Part shown: in pieces, positions 9,917-19,126 of the stretch
Numbering within the stretch: the stretch's first letter is position 1
Layout of the letters: every line of letters starts with the position of its first letter
Assembly (NCBI RefSeq): GCF_958445495.1
Contig: NZ_CAUCSQ010000012.1
Coordinates: 45,932-109,931, forward strand
Direction of reading: 5' to 3'
Length of the DNA stretch: 64,000 nt
Source: an uncultured Bacteroides sp.
Lineage (GTDB): Bacteria; Bacteroidota; Bacteroidia; Bacteroidales; Bacteroidaceae
Notes under the pieces: model-generated
Told to the model about the DNA's origin: nothing
What the model saw: only the letters and a program-made list of their open reading frames with translations
Database searches by the model: none
Position numbers and translations under genes: made by a program

Positions 9917-11617
9917 ATGAAGAAAATATATACTGTAACATTAGCATTAATTTCCGTATTCATACTTGAAGGGTGCAGCGACTTTTTGGATACGAAACCT
10001 GGAGATAAATATGATGATAACACGTTCTGGGCTAATCCGACTCTGGTAGAGCAGTTTGTGTATAAAATATATTTGGGCATCCCTTATCCTTATCAATGGT
10101 ATATGAGTGGAACATTGGTTGACGAACAAGTTCCCATCCAGAGCGACGGGACGATTACGAATGTGACATCTTCGTTGTTGACTCCAGATGAGTTAGGAGC
10201 TTTTTCCAGTAACTGGGGAGCCTGTATGGATGGTTGGTGGTGGCAGAGTGCCTATACGAATATCCGTGCCTGTAACACGTTCTTTAAGAATATAGGGACA
10301 ACCTTATTCACAGATGTTGAAAAGAAAGAGCAGTTGGTGGGCGAGGTACACTTTTTGCGTGCCTATATGTATTTTATGCTGATGGCTCAGTATGGAGGAG
10401 TGCCTTTGCTGGAAGAACCTGTGGATTTGGGAAAAGGATATGAATATCCTCGTAATACTTTTGAAGAGACGGTCGAATTCATTGTTAAGGATTTGGATGC
10501 AGCCATCAATAATGAACGCATTCAAGCGCAATCGGATAAACATCGTGCGACTTTGGGGGCTGCTTATGCTCTTAAAAGCCGTGTATTGCTTTATGCAGCC
10601 AGTGAAATGCATCATGATTTATCATGGGCTGCCGGATATGAATACCCCGAATTAATCGGGTATGTCGGCGGTGAACGCACCCAACTGTACGAAGACGCTA
10701 AAGAGGCTGCCGAAAAGTGTATGGAACTGGGGTATGCCCTTTATGATGTAGATGCGGATAAAGTAAAGAATTATCAGGATTTGTTTTTGCAGATGGATTC
10801 GCAGGAACAAATATTCATATCTACGTATGATAAGATTAATACGCCTGATTATATGACCGATTGGGTGGCTTGGGTATGCGGAACGCCTTCTTATGGCGGA
10901 TACGGATTGAATCAGGTGACTGCTAATCTGGCGGATGCTTTTGAAAATATCGATGGTACCGTTTTCGATTTTGTGGCGCAAAAGAATGACCCGTATATCG
11001 GTCGTGACCCTCGTTTTGATGCAATTATTCTACATCACGGTTCACCGTGGTATGCCAATAAATATTGGGGAACTTACTTTGAAGATATTTACATAGATAT
11101 TAATGGAGAAGATAATAATAAGGGAGTTACGACAGGATATTACATGAAGAAGTTTATATCTCCGAAAGAGAATGACGGTTATTACGGTTCTCTCCGCCAG
11201 CCGCAACCTTATATCCAGATTCGTTATGCGGAAGTTTTATTGAATTATGCGGAAGCATGCCTGGGTTTGGGAGATGAGGAATCTGCCCGTAGAAAAATGA
11301 ATGATATACGTCTGAGGGCAGGTATGCCTGCAATCCCTGATTCGGAAACGGGAGATGCCCTTTGGAAACGCTATATGAACGAACGTAGGGTGGAACTTGC
11401 CTTTGAGGGACACCGTTTCTTTGATGTCCGCCGTTGGTTGGTGGCTCCTTCCGCTTACACGGATGCAATGGGGGTGAAGTATGATGCGGAGTCCGGGACC
11501 TATTCGTCTTTCTCCTTTGAAAAACACGCATGGAAAGATTCGCATTATCTGATTCCGATTAAACGCAGCGAGATACAGAAAAATGCGGCGTTAATACAGA
11601 ATCCGATTTATCAATAG
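9917..11617 (+). CDS. SusD-like surface glycan-binding lipoprotein
   Basis: 566 aa. A lipoprotein signal peptide ends with lipobox LEGC (C20), followed by SDFLDTKPGDKYDDNTFW, typical of mature SusD N-termini. The RagB/SusD tetratricopeptide core shows in LVGEVHFLRAYMYFMLMAQYGGVPLL, and the C-terminal part in IRYAEVLLNYAEACLG and ERRVELAFEGHRFFDVRRW. It is anchored on the outer face of the outer membrane, caps the SusC barrel and captures the glycan. Its pairing with the SusC gene is standard. Confidence 0.96.
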   Translation: MKKIYTVTLALISVFILEGCSDFLDTKPGDKYDDNTFWANPTLVEQFVYKIYLGIPYPYQWYMSGTLVDEQVPIQSDGTITNVTSSLLTPDELGAFSSNWGACMDGWWWQSAYTNIRACNTFFKNIGTTLFTDVEKKEQLVGEVHFLRAYMYFMLMAQYGGVPLLEEPVDLGKGYEYPRNTFEETVEFIVKDLDAAINNERIQAQSDKHRATLGAAYALKSRVLLYAASEMHHDLSWAAGYEYPELIGYVGGERTQLYEDAKEAAEKCMELGYALYDVDADKVKNYQDLFLQMDSQEQIFISTYDKINTPDYMTDWVAWVCGTPSYGGYGLNQVTANLADAFENIDGTVFDFVAQKNDPYIGRDPRFDAIILHHGSPWYANKYWGTYFEDIYIDINGEDNNKGVTTGYYMKKFISPKENDGYYGSLRQPQPYIQIRYAEVLLNYAEACLGLGDEESARRKMNDIRLRAGMPAIPDSETGDALWKRYMNERRVELAFEGHRFFDVRRWLVAPSAYTDAMGVKYDAESGTYSSFSFEKHAWKDSHYLIPIKRSEIQKNAALIQNPIYQ

Positions 11618-11737
11618 GGTAAAACAGATTGTTTTTGGGATGACACATATACACCTTGAGGAATAAGAAGGAATTGTTGGTTTTTGTTTAGGGCGGAGAG
11701 ATGGAACGTGTGCCGTCGTAGTTGGTTTTGATAAAAA
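11618..11737. other. Gap between susD and the GH43-type gene
   Basis: No clear terminator, -7 box or copy of the ATTRTGCTATT operator is visible in this gap. The downstream enzymes are probably read through from the susC promoter. Confidence 0.45.
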
Positions 11738-12793
11738 ATGAATAAATTAAGAATAAGATATATGGAACGACTTCATATTTTGCCGATTGTTTTTATCCTG
11801 ATGTTTGCAATGGCTTGCACAAATTCCCGGCAATCGAAAGTTATCGTGCCTGGCACTTCATGGATGGATACTGACGGAAATCTGATAAATGCCCACGGAG
11901 GAGGAATCCTTTTTTACAACGGTACTTATTACTGGTATGGAGAATATAAAGGCGATTCGACCTATCGTCTTGACTGGGTCACTTCCTGGGAATGTTGGCG
12001 TACGGAAGCCGGCGGGGTCAGTTGCTATTCTTCTGCAGATTTAGTGAATTGGAAATTTGAAGGGCTTGTCCTTCCTTCTACTCCTGAAAATGATTCGTCC
12101 GAATTGCATCCTTCACAAGTGATTGAACGCCCGAAAGTAATCTATAATGAAAAAGATTCTCAATTTGTAATGTGGATGCATATAGAAAGCCCGGATTATG
12201 AGAAAGCCCATGCGGGAGTCGCTATATGCGATTCTCCTACCGGACGTTTTAAGTATCTGGGGTCGATGAGGCCTAACGGACAGGATAGCCGGGACCAGAC
12301 AGTTTTTAAAGATGATGACGGACGTGCTTATCATATCTATTCGTCAGAATGGAATAGGACACTTTATATCAGCCTGCTGGATGACTCTTATACCAAACAT
12401 ACAGGCGTTTTCAAACGAAACTTTATAAATAAGTCGCGAGAAGCTCCTGCGGTATTTAAACATCAGGGCAAATATTATCTGATTAGTTCCGGGTGTACCG
12501 GTTGGGACCCGAATGTGGCGGAGTATGCGGTAGCTGATTCCATGCTGGGAGAATGGACCGTCATAGGTAACCCTTGTACGGGCCCCGGTGCAGAGAAAAC
12601 ATTCTATTCGCAAAGTACTTACGTATTGCCTGTTGCAGGTAAACCGGGAAAATATATAGCGATGTTCGACCGTTGGAATAAAGCCGATTTGATGCACTCT
12701 TCCTATGTGTGGCTTCCCGTTTGCTTTACTTCTGCAGAAACGTTTGAAATTCCGTGGCGTGATAGTTGGAAGATTACGGATTTGACAGATTAA
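11738..12793 (+). CDS. GH43-type exo-glycosidase lipoprotein (subfamily 24/34-like)
   Basis: 351 aa. The signal peptide ends in a lipobox (FAMAC, C27). The mature part is a single five-bladed propeller: INAHGGGILFYNGTYYWYGE near the start, SRDQTVFKDDDGRAYHIYSSE in the middle, and REAPAVFKHQGKYYLISSGCTGWDPN later. This resembles the GH43 branch that includes exo-beta-1,3-galactanases, where the usual first catalytic Asp is not conserved; here the spot reads AHGGG. The Glu of YSSE is a candidate general acid. Likely role: releasing galactose-type units at the cell surface or in the periplasm. The subfamily call is from memory of motifs. An alternative start is at 11762. Confidence 0.78.
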   Translation: MNKLRIRYMERLHILPIVFILMFAMACTNSRQSKVIVPGTSWMDTDGNLINAHGGGILFYNGTYYWYGEYKGDSTYRLDWVTSWECWRTEAGGVSCYSSADLVNWKFEGLVLPSTPENDSSELHPSQVIERPKVIYNEKDSQFVMWMHIESPDYEKAHAGVAICDSPTGRFKYLGSMRPNGQDSRDQTVFKDDDGRAYHIYSSEWNRTLYISLLDDSYTKHTGVFKRNFINKSREAPAVFKHQGKYYLISSGCTGWDPNVAEYAVADSMLGEWTVIGNPCTGPGAEKTFYSQSTYVLPVAGKPGKYIAMFDRWNKADLMHSSYVWLPVCFTSAETFEIPWRDSWKITDLTD

Positions 12794-12819
12794 ATATATA
12801 CGATAAAAACAGAGATTTG

Positions 12820-15564
12820 ATGAAGAAGATATTTTTTACCTTTTTGGGGATGATGTTCGTGTTTGGAGTATCTGCTCAAAAAACTTATGAGATAGACGCC
12901 TCTGATGTGATGATGGAACCCGTAAGGGGGCATTTGAAAATGGGAAATCCGGGGCCTGACAACCGAAAAATAGAGATAAACAGCCTCTATATGACCGTAG
13001 GAGGGAAGCCTGTGTTGCCGATTATGGGAGAAATGCAGTTTTCCCGTATCAAACGTTCTGCATGGGAAGACTGTATTTTAAAGATGAAAGCGGGAGGCGT
13101 GAATATCATTTCTACTTATTTGTTTTGGAATCATCATGAAGAGATAGAAGGGCAGTTCGATTGGACGGGTAATAAAGATATCCGGGCTTTTATCGAGTTA
13201 TGTGCCAGGCATCGCCTTTTTGTGTGCCTGCGTATCGGCCCTTGGGTACATGGAGAAGCGCGTAATGGAGGAACGCCGGATTGGATACTCCGGAAAAAAT
13301 ATCTGGTAGACCGCTCTAACGATATCGTTTATCAGAATTATGTCCGTCGTTATTTCAGCCAGATGATTCATCAGTTTGAAGGCTTATATTATAAGGACGG
13401 AGGAAATATCGTAGCCATTCAGCTTGAAAATGAATACTGGTATGCGAAAAAAGGAGAACCCCACATGGCATGGCTGAAAAGTCTGGTAAAAGAATTGGGG
13501 GCTGATGTTCCGATGTACACCGTTACCGGATGGGGAGGCGGTTCTGTTCCTCCATTGGAAATGATACCTCTGTGGGGCGGTTATCCGGACGCTCCCTGGG
13601 TGGAACATGTAGGAGTGGAATATCAGCCGGAGAACTTTAGATTTAATCCTTTCCGGGACAATAAGCATATAGGAAACGACCAGATTGAACATAAAGGGGA
13701 ATATATGAGTTATGAGCTCTACCCGTTTTTTACCTGTGAAATGGGAATAGGAGTGCAGACAACGTATCATCGGCGGCTGAAGATAAGCAATATCGACGGC
13801 TTGGGAATGATTGTAGCCAGACTGGGGTCCGGCAGCAACCTGCTTGGGTACTATCCTTTTGCCGGAGCCACACAACCCAGAGGACTGTTGACCTCGATGG
13901 AGGAAGAACAGGAGTTGACCGGGTATTGGAGCCGTGTAACTGCAAAATCTTATGACTTTCAAGCTGGTATCCGTGAATCGGGAGAAGTTTCGGAAGCATA
14001 TCGTAAACTGAAAAAATTTCACTATTTTGTAACTGAATCTGCTGAAAAACTGGCGCCTATGATGTCTGTCGTGGCTTCTTCTACGGAGGATGATATGCAG
14101 GTTGCCGTCCGTTCCGATAATAAAAAGGGATACTTGTTCGGCATTAATTATTGCCGTTTTGCTCCCAAGAAAAAGCGTTCCGATGTACGGTTTTCCGTAA
14201 AATTCCAGGGAGAAGAAATTCATTTGCCGGTAAAAAGTAAACTGGATATTCCCGACAGTACGGTATTTGTATGGCCCTTGAACCTGCCGATAGGCGGTGC
14301 TGTAATAAAATATGCCACAGTACAACCAATCTGTACCGTAGGAAATACCACATTCTTTTTTCAGAACGGCGAGATTGCAGCGGAGTTCGCATTTGATACA
14401 AAGACGGTAGACCGGGTTGAGGCGTTGAAGGGAAAAGTCGATACTTGTAAAGGGATGACTATCGTTTCAGAGTTGATTTCCGGAGAAGATTGTGTCATTC
14501 GTCTGACGGATAAAGCAGGTGTTGAAAAGAGAATCATTGTATTGACGGAGAAACAGGCGGATGATTGCTGGTTGCTTGGGGATACGGATCCGTCTTTTTT
14601 TCTTTCGTCCTCAGCTCTGTATCATGACGGGCGACATGTATGGGGGACTTCCTTGCAGCCGGAGGTCAGGGCACGTTTGTTCGAACCTGAAAAAGGAGGG
14701 TTTAAAGAGTTGTGTGTCGCCACTTCCGCAAAATGCAGCGGAATCAGGTTGACTCCGGTTCCGTTGTTGGCAAATGCCCAATGGTTGGAAACCGCCAATT
14801 TTAAGAATATAGAACCCTACATGCAATGTTATCACAGGTTCTTTTTCAAAGAGTTCAGTCTGGACAATCCTTCCCGTTTCCGTAGAGTCATGCTTTATCT
14901 ATATCCGGAAAGTGATTGTAAATTGAATCTGAATGACACTTGGATACGTCAGGAAATAACTCCTGGCATATTGAATACCATTGACTTGACAGGCTATGTG
15001 CGGAAGGGAGAAAATATGCTTTTCATTGATTTCCCTTTCGTTGAGGGACAGAAGAAAATGGCAGCACGGGTTATTGTAGAGTACTATAATAATGATAGGG
15101 TCGAATTTGCTACCGATAGTTCCTGGTTAGCGACAGATATGTACACGAATCCCTCACTGACACGCGGTTATAACCGTCCGGAGGCACCGGTCGTTGTCGA
15201 TGCGCCGGAGAATGCGAATCTTATATCCGTTCATTCCTTTAATGAGTGGTCGTTGGATATCCCTTTCGGTGTTTTGAAGGATGTGAATAATATATATATG
15301 CGTACCCGTTATATCGGTGACCGTGCGGAACTGTATTCAAACTACAGGCTTGAGGCCGACGATTTTAACAATAATACGACATGGACTGTCGGGCTAAATC
15401 GTTTGGAGACCCCTGTCGAGGGACATAAGATGCGGTTGGTGCTCTATCCTCTTTCTCCTGAAACAAAAATCTATTTTGATATAGTACCGGGTGAAGCCGG
15501 ATATAACCGGACGGAAGTGAAAACGTTCGAGGTATTTCCTGAGTATAAACTTATGTTGAAATAA
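12820..15564 (+). CDS. GH35-type beta-galactosidase, multidomain, exported
   Basis: 914 aa from ATG 12820, which begins a normal signal peptide (MKKIFFTFLGMMFVFGVSAQ). The upstream in-frame ATG at 12766 lies inside the previous gene. The N-terminal TIM barrel has GEMQFSRI, TYLFWNHHEEIEGQFDW and RIGPWVHGE. The acid/base is the second Glu of LENEY (E205) and the nucleophile is in FTCEMGIG (E307). It is longer than simple GH35 enzymes: about 500 extra residues form beta-sandwich domains, including a jelly-roll-like segment near 660-780. Expected activity is exo removal of beta-galactose or a related sugar. The next gene follows after 5 nt. Confidence 0.87.
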   Translation: MKKIFFTFLGMMFVFGVSAQKTYEIDASDVMMEPVRGHLKMGNPGPDNRKIEINSLYMTVGGKPVLPIMGEMQFSRIKRSAWEDCILKMKAGGVNIISTYLFWNHHEEIEGQFDWTGNKDIRAFIELCARHRLFVCLRIGPWVHGEARNGGTPDWILRKKYLVDRSNDIVYQNYVRRYFSQMIHQFEGLYYKDGGNIVAIQLENEYWYAKKGEPHMAWLKSLVKELGADVPMYTVTGWGGGSVPPLEMIPLWGGYPDAPWVEHVGVEYQPENFRFNPFRDNKHIGNDQIEHKGEYMSYELYPFFTCEMGIGVQTTYHRRLKISNIDGLGMIVARLGSGSNLLGYYPFAGATQPRGLLTSMEEEQELTGYWSRVTAKSYDFQAGIRESGEVSEAYRKLKKFHYFVTESAEKLAPMMSVVASSTEDDMQVAVRSDNKKGYLFGINYCRFAPKKKRSDVRFSVKFQGEEIHLPVKSKLDIPDSTVFVWPLNLPIGGAVIKYATVQPICTVGNTTFFFQNGEIAAEFAFDTKTVDRVEALKGKVDTCKGMTIVSELISGEDCVIRLTDKAGVEKRIIVLTEKQADDCWLLGDTDPSFFLSSSALYHDGRHVWGTSLQPEVRARLFEPEKGGFKELCVATSAKCSGIRLTPVPLLANAQWLETANFKNIEPYMQCYHRFFFKEFSLDNPSRFRRVMLYLYPESDCKLNLNDTWIRQEITPGILNTIDLTGYVRKGENMLFIDFPFVEGQKKMAARVIVEYYNNDRVEFATDSSWLATDMYTNPSLTRGYNRPEAPVVVDAPENANLISVHSFNEWSLDIPFGVLKDVNNIYMRTRYIGDRAELYSNYRLEADDFNNNTTWTVGLNRLETPVEGHKMRLVLYPLSPETKIYFDIVPGEAGYNRTEVKTFEVFPEYKLMLK

Positions 15565-15569
15565 GATTT

Positions 15570-16961
15570 ATGAGAAAGTTGTTTTTTCTGTTGTTTTTGA
15601 TATCATACGTTCATTTGCAGGGTTATCCGGCAAAAAACGGCGTTAATTACTATGTCAATCCGGAAAGCCGGTCACTCGTAGAAGACGGAAGCCGGGAACA
15701 TCCTTATAAAAGTCTTTCAAAGTTAGAACGGGTGACATGGGGAAAAGGGGATACGTTGTTTTTGGCAGGTGGTGTGGAACATCGGGGAACTCTCTCTATC
15801 GAAGGAGTAAAAGCTGAAAAGTCCCGTCCTTTCGTTATTACTTCGTATGGAACGGGCAATGCTATCCTGCATGCGGGGAAAGGTACGGGAATTTTGATTG
15901 CAAATTCCGAACATGTGAATGTTCATGATTTGATTATTTACGGTAACGGGTATCGGGAAGAGGATGCAAATAACGGTTCTGGCCTCCATTGTAAAGATTG
16001 TCGCTTTGTTACGGTTGACCGTTTGGAATGTTACGGATTTCTCTGGAATGGCCTGCTTATTGAGGGCGGGAGCGATTATCGGGTTACCCGTGTTTATGCC
16101 CATGAGAATGGCTATTGCGGAATTCTTGTCACGGCTCCCGATTCGAAGAACAGGACCCGGAATGTTCATATAAGTTCTTGTATCGCTGAGAACAATCCCG
16201 GTTGTTACCAGATTACGGACAATCATAGCGGCAGCGGTATTCTTCTGGGACAGGTCACATCTGCTACGGTAGAATATTGTGAAGCCATGAATAATGGTTG
16301 GGCGATGCCTCGCGGCGGGAATGGTCCTGTGGGAATCTGGGCATATGAGGCTGATTGCATAACGATTCAGTATTGTTATTCCCATGATAATAAAACTTCC
16401 GCCTCAGGCAAAGATGGAGGCGGCTTCGATTTTGACGGCGGTATTACCAACAGTGTATTGCAATATAATCTGTCTATGAATAACGAGGGAGCCGGTTATG
16501 GACTATTCCAATATGGAGGTGGCGGTGTATGGAACAATAATGAGATAAGATACAATATCAGTATTGATGATGGTTCTAAGAATTCCCATGCCGGTATTTT
16601 TGTCTGGTGTGAGGAAAGTTATACGTCGGAGCCTTTGCGTAATACGCGGGTTTATGGAAATAAAATAATAAGCAGTTATGGCGGGGCGGTTCATTTTGAG
16701 ACGGGTTATTCGCAGGGATTACGTTTCGAGAATAACCGGTTTTGTCTCACTAACGGCGGGAAGTGTTATATTACGGGAGACCATACCAAGAATGATGCCT
16801 GTTTTCGGAAGAATATTTTCTGGTCGGAGGGAAGCGTTATCCAACCCGAAGAATCCCTGGACAGTGAGGCAATCTACCTGCCGGTTCGGTGGAAAAAGCC
16901 GGAAAAGGTAAATGTAAAAGAATTGAAATCCCTTATTGAGGAACTGCTGGATATACCGTAG
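15570..16961 (+). CDS. Right-handed parallel beta-helix protein, exported
   Basis: 463 aa. The signal peptide (MRKLFFLLFLISYVHLQG) leads into VNYYVNPESRSLVEDGSREHPYKSL, the usual entry of Bacteroides beta-helix carbohydrate enzymes. Many short turns follow, rich in Asn, Gly and His with alternating hydrophobics (for example SGLHCKDCRFVTVDRLECYG and NGLLIEGGSDYRVTRVYAHENG). This fold is shared by polysaccharide lyases, GH28-like hydrolases and other carbohydrate enzymes; I cannot assign a catalytic set. Being last in the PUL operon it probably acts on the same glycan. It converges on the LacI-type gene with only 17 nt between. Confidence 0.75.
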   Translation: MRKLFFLLFLISYVHLQGYPAKNGVNYYVNPESRSLVEDGSREHPYKSLSKLERVTWGKGDTLFLAGGVEHRGTLSIEGVKAEKSRPFVITSYGTGNAILHAGKGTGILIANSEHVNVHDLIIYGNGYREEDANNGSGLHCKDCRFVTVDRLECYGFLWNGLLIEGGSDYRVTRVYAHENGYCGILVTAPDSKNRTRNVHISSCIAENNPGCYQITDNHSGSGILLGQVTSATVEYCEAMNNGWAMPRGGNGPVGIWAYEADCITIQYCYSHDNKTSASGKDGGGFDFDGGITNSVLQYNLSMNNEGAGYGLFQYGGGGVWNNNEIRYNISIDDGSKNSHAGIFVWCEESYTSEPLRNTRVYGNKIISSYGGAVHFETGYSQGLRFENNRFCLTNGGKCYITGDHTKNDACFRKNIFWSEGSVIQPEESLDSEAIYLPVRWKKPEKVNVKELKSLIEELLDIP

Positions 16962-16978
16962 TTATGGATAAACCGTAA

Positions 16979-18001
16979 TTACCCCTGCCGCTTGATACTG
17001 CTTTCCCTAATCTGCAAATGGGTGGGAATGATTACTTGCCTGACAGCCTTATCCCCTTTTATCCGGTCTATAAGCAGCCGGCAAGCGGTTTCCCCCATTT
17101 TGTACGTCTGATGCGATACGGCGGATAATTTAGGTTCCACATAGTTGGCATGTTGCTCATCCGTGTATCCGATAATGGAAATATCGTCCGGAATGCGGAG
17201 CCCGTGGCTCTTGATAACTTCCATAGCGGCGAAAGCCAGTGTGTCATTCATTGCGAGGATGGCATCGGGAGGCTGTGGAAGTGCCAGCAGAGTCTCTGTG
17301 GCAATCTTGCCTTCTTCATAATCGATTTTCCGGCAGACCACCAACTCCTTTTCAATAGGTATCCGGTTCTCGCGCAGGGCTTCCAGATAACCGTGTTTTC
17401 TTCTTTTTACGATGTCCAGATGGTTGGCTCCGCCGATAAAGGCCACCCGCTTGCTGCCGTTGTCCAGAAGATGCTGTGTCGCCATCTGTGCGGATTGCGC
17501 CCCGTCCGCCACCACCGACGAAAAATGTTCCGTCAGGCAGACACGGTCAAATAAGATAAGCGGCATATTGATGTCTTTCAGGGCGGCGAAATGGGAATAG
17601 TCCGTGGTTTCCTGCGACAGGCAGGCGATGATGCCTTCGACACGCATATTTACCAGATTCTCGATGTTCCGTTTCTCATGTTCGTAGGACTCGTGCGATG
17701 TGGTGATAATCACGAAATACCCGTTGGCGATGGCCATGTTCTCTATTCCGTTCAGAATGGAAGCGAAGAAATGAGTCACGATATCCGGAACAACCACCCC
17801 GATGATGCGCGGGGCGTTTTTCCGTAGGCTCATGGCAAAAGGGTTGGGACGGTAGTTCATTTCCTTAGCCAGCTCTTTTGCTTTGGCACAAAGTTCGCGG
17901 CTGATTTCCGGGCTGTCTTTCAATGCCCTGGACACGGTGGGAATCGAAACCCCCAATACTTTAGCGAGGTCTTTGAGTGAGGTATGTTTCCGGTATTCCA
18001 T
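16979..18001 (-). CDS. LacI-family transcriptional regulator of the L-galactose genes
   Basis: 340 aa from ATG 18001, which has GGAGA just upstream and begins MEYRKHTSLKDLAKVLG. The longer frame from 18043 adds an odd cysteine-lysine-rich leader. The N-terminal HTH is VLGVSIPTVSRALKDSPEIS, followed by the hinge region NYRPNPFAMSLRKN and a periplasmic-binding-protein-like sugar domain to IRESSIKRQG. LacI proteins bind palindromic operators and release them, or change activity, on binding a sugar. It is divergent from the L-galactose operon, so that operon is the obvious target; the effector could be L-galactose or a pathway intermediate (inference). Confidence 0.9.
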   Translation of the reverse strand: MEYRKHTSLKDLAKVLGVSIPTVSRALKDSPEISRELCAKAKELAKEMNYRPNPFAMSLRKNAPRIIGVVVPDIVTHFFASILNGIENMAIANGYFVIITTSHESYEHEKRNIENLVNMRVEGIIACLSQETTDYSHFAALKDINMPLILFDRVCLTEHFSSVVADGAQSAQMATQHLLDNGSKRVAFIGGANHLDIVKRRKHGYLEALRENRIPIEKELVVCRKIDYEEGKIATETLLALPQPPDAILAMNDTLAFAAMEVIKSHGLRIPDDISIIGYTDEQHANYVEPKLSAVSHQTYKMGETACRLLIDRIKGDKAVRQVIIPTHLQIRESSIKRQG

Positions 18002-18029
18002 TTGAAGGTCTCCAACTTTGATTTTTTTA

Positions 18030-18037
18030 CAAAGAAA
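18030..18037 (-). promoter_or_regulatory. Possible -7 box of the LacI-type gene
   Basis: On the minus strand this reads TTTCTTTG, one mismatch from TAnnTTTG. It would start transcription about 20 nt before ATG 18001, which supports that start over 18043. Confidence 0.3.
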
Positions 18038-18080
18038 GTACATTCCCCGGTAAATAAAAGCATCCGGAGCAATATTTTTT

Positions 18081-18096
18081 ACGTAAACCGTTACGT
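18081..18096. promoter_or_regulatory. Candidate LacI-type operator
   Basis: ACGTAA-ACCG-TTACGT has perfect 6-bp arms and sits in the divergent gap between the regulator and the L-galactose operon. A weaker dyad, GGAA-ATCG-TTCC (18124-18135), lies just before the -7 box and shares the core AAAYCGTT, so it could be a second half of the control region. Confidence 0.5.
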
Positions 18097-18140
18097 CGCT
18101 TTTTAAGGGCTTCCCTGCTATATGGAAATCGTTCCTGTCC

Positions 18141-18148
18141 TATTTTTG
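18141..18148 (+). promoter_or_regulatory. -7 box of the L-galactose operon
   Basis: TATTTTTG fits TAnnTTTG. Transcription would start near 18155, so translation starts at ATG 18179, not at the in-frame ATG 18122. Confidence 0.55.
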
Positions 18149-18178
18149 CCGCATATAAACTATTTAAAACCTAAAAGT

Positions 18179-19111
18179 ATGCAATACCATGAAATCGGAA
18201 AGACAGGGATGAAGGTCTCGTCCCTTAGCTTCGGAGCTTCTTCCTTGGGAGGAGTTTTCCATGATTTGAAAGAAAAAGAAGGCATCCAGGCTGTGTTTGC
18301 CGCCGTTGAGTCGGGAATGAACTTTATAGACGTTTCTCCTTATTACGGGCATTATAAGGCGGAAACGGTATTGGGGAAAGCGTTGAAAGAACTCCCTCGC
18401 GACTGTTATTATCTTTCCACCAAAGTGGGACGCTACGGAAAGGATGGCGTAAATACATGGGATTATTCGGCAAAACGCGCCACAGAAAGCGTGTATGAGA
18501 GCATGGAACGTTTGAATATAGATTTTATCGACCTGATAAATGTGCACGACATTGAGTTTGCCGATTTGAGCCAAGTCGTGAACGAAACCTTGCCCGCTCT
18601 GGTGGAGTTGCGCGAGAAAGGAGTGGTAGGACATGTCGGGATTACAGACTTGCAACTGGAGAATCTGAAATGGGTAATCGACCATTCGCCGAGCGGTACG
18701 GTTGAATCCGTGCTCAATTTCTGCCATTACTGTTTGTGTGACGATAAGTTAACGGATTTCCTGGATTACTTTGAATCCAAAGAAATCGGCGTGATTAACG
18801 CTTCTCCGCTTTCAATGGGGTTGTTGAGCGAACGCGGCGTCCCGGCTTGGCATCCGGCTCCCCAACCGTTGGTAGAAGCCTGCCGTAAAGCCATGGAGCA
18901 TTGCAAGGCGAAAAATTATCCGATTGAGAAGCTGGCTATGCAATTCTCTGTCAGCAATCCCCGTATCGCTACTACCTTGTTTAGTACGACCCGTCCGGAG
19001 AATGTGAAGAAAAACGTCGCTTTCATCGAAGAACCTGTCGATTGGGAACTTGTCCGGGAGGTACAGGAAATAATCGGAGAACAGAAACGGGTAAGCTGGG
19101 CGAACTCATAA
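18179..19111 (+). CDS. Aldo/keto reductase, probable L-galactose 1-dehydrogenase
   Basis: 310 aa from ATG 18179 (MQYHEIGKTGMKVSSLSFGA). The aldo/keto reductase tetrad is visible: D51 and Y56 in FIDVSPYYGH, K82 in STKVG, H123 in INVHDIEF. The C-terminal TTLFSTTRPENVKKN part binds NAD(P). It is the first gene of a four-gene set whose order (reductase, lactonase, sugar permease, Zn-dehydrogenase) matches the L-galactose pathway characterised in Bacteroides vulgatus, where the homologue oxidises L-galactose to L-galactono-1,5-lactone. L-fucose dehydrogenase is the main alternative, since these enzymes are close relatives. Cytoplasmic. Confidence 0.85.
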   Translation: MQYHEIGKTGMKVSSLSFGASSLGGVFHDLKEKEGIQAVFAAVESGMNFIDVSPYYGHYKAETVLGKALKELPRDCYYLSTKVGRYGKDGVNTWDYSAKRATESVYESMERLNIDFIDLINVHDIEFADLSQVVNETLPALVELREKGVVGHVGITDLQLENLKWVIDHSPSGTVESVLNFCHYCLCDDKLTDFLDYFESKEIGVINASPLSMGLLSERGVPAWHPAPQPLVEACRKAMEHCKAKNYPIEKLAMQFSVSNPRIATTLFSTTRPENVKKNVAFIEEPVDWELVREVQEIIGEQKRVSWANS

Positions 19112-19126
19112 AGCGGAATCGTTGGT

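Noticed and set aside
12766..12819. Early start of the GH35-type gene
   Set aside because: It overlaps the previous gene and would put 18 polar residues before a normal signal peptide.
13384..14325. Antisense 313-codon frame inside the GH35-type gene
   Set aside because: It lies opposite a gene with intact catalytic motifs and shows no family motif or signal peptide.
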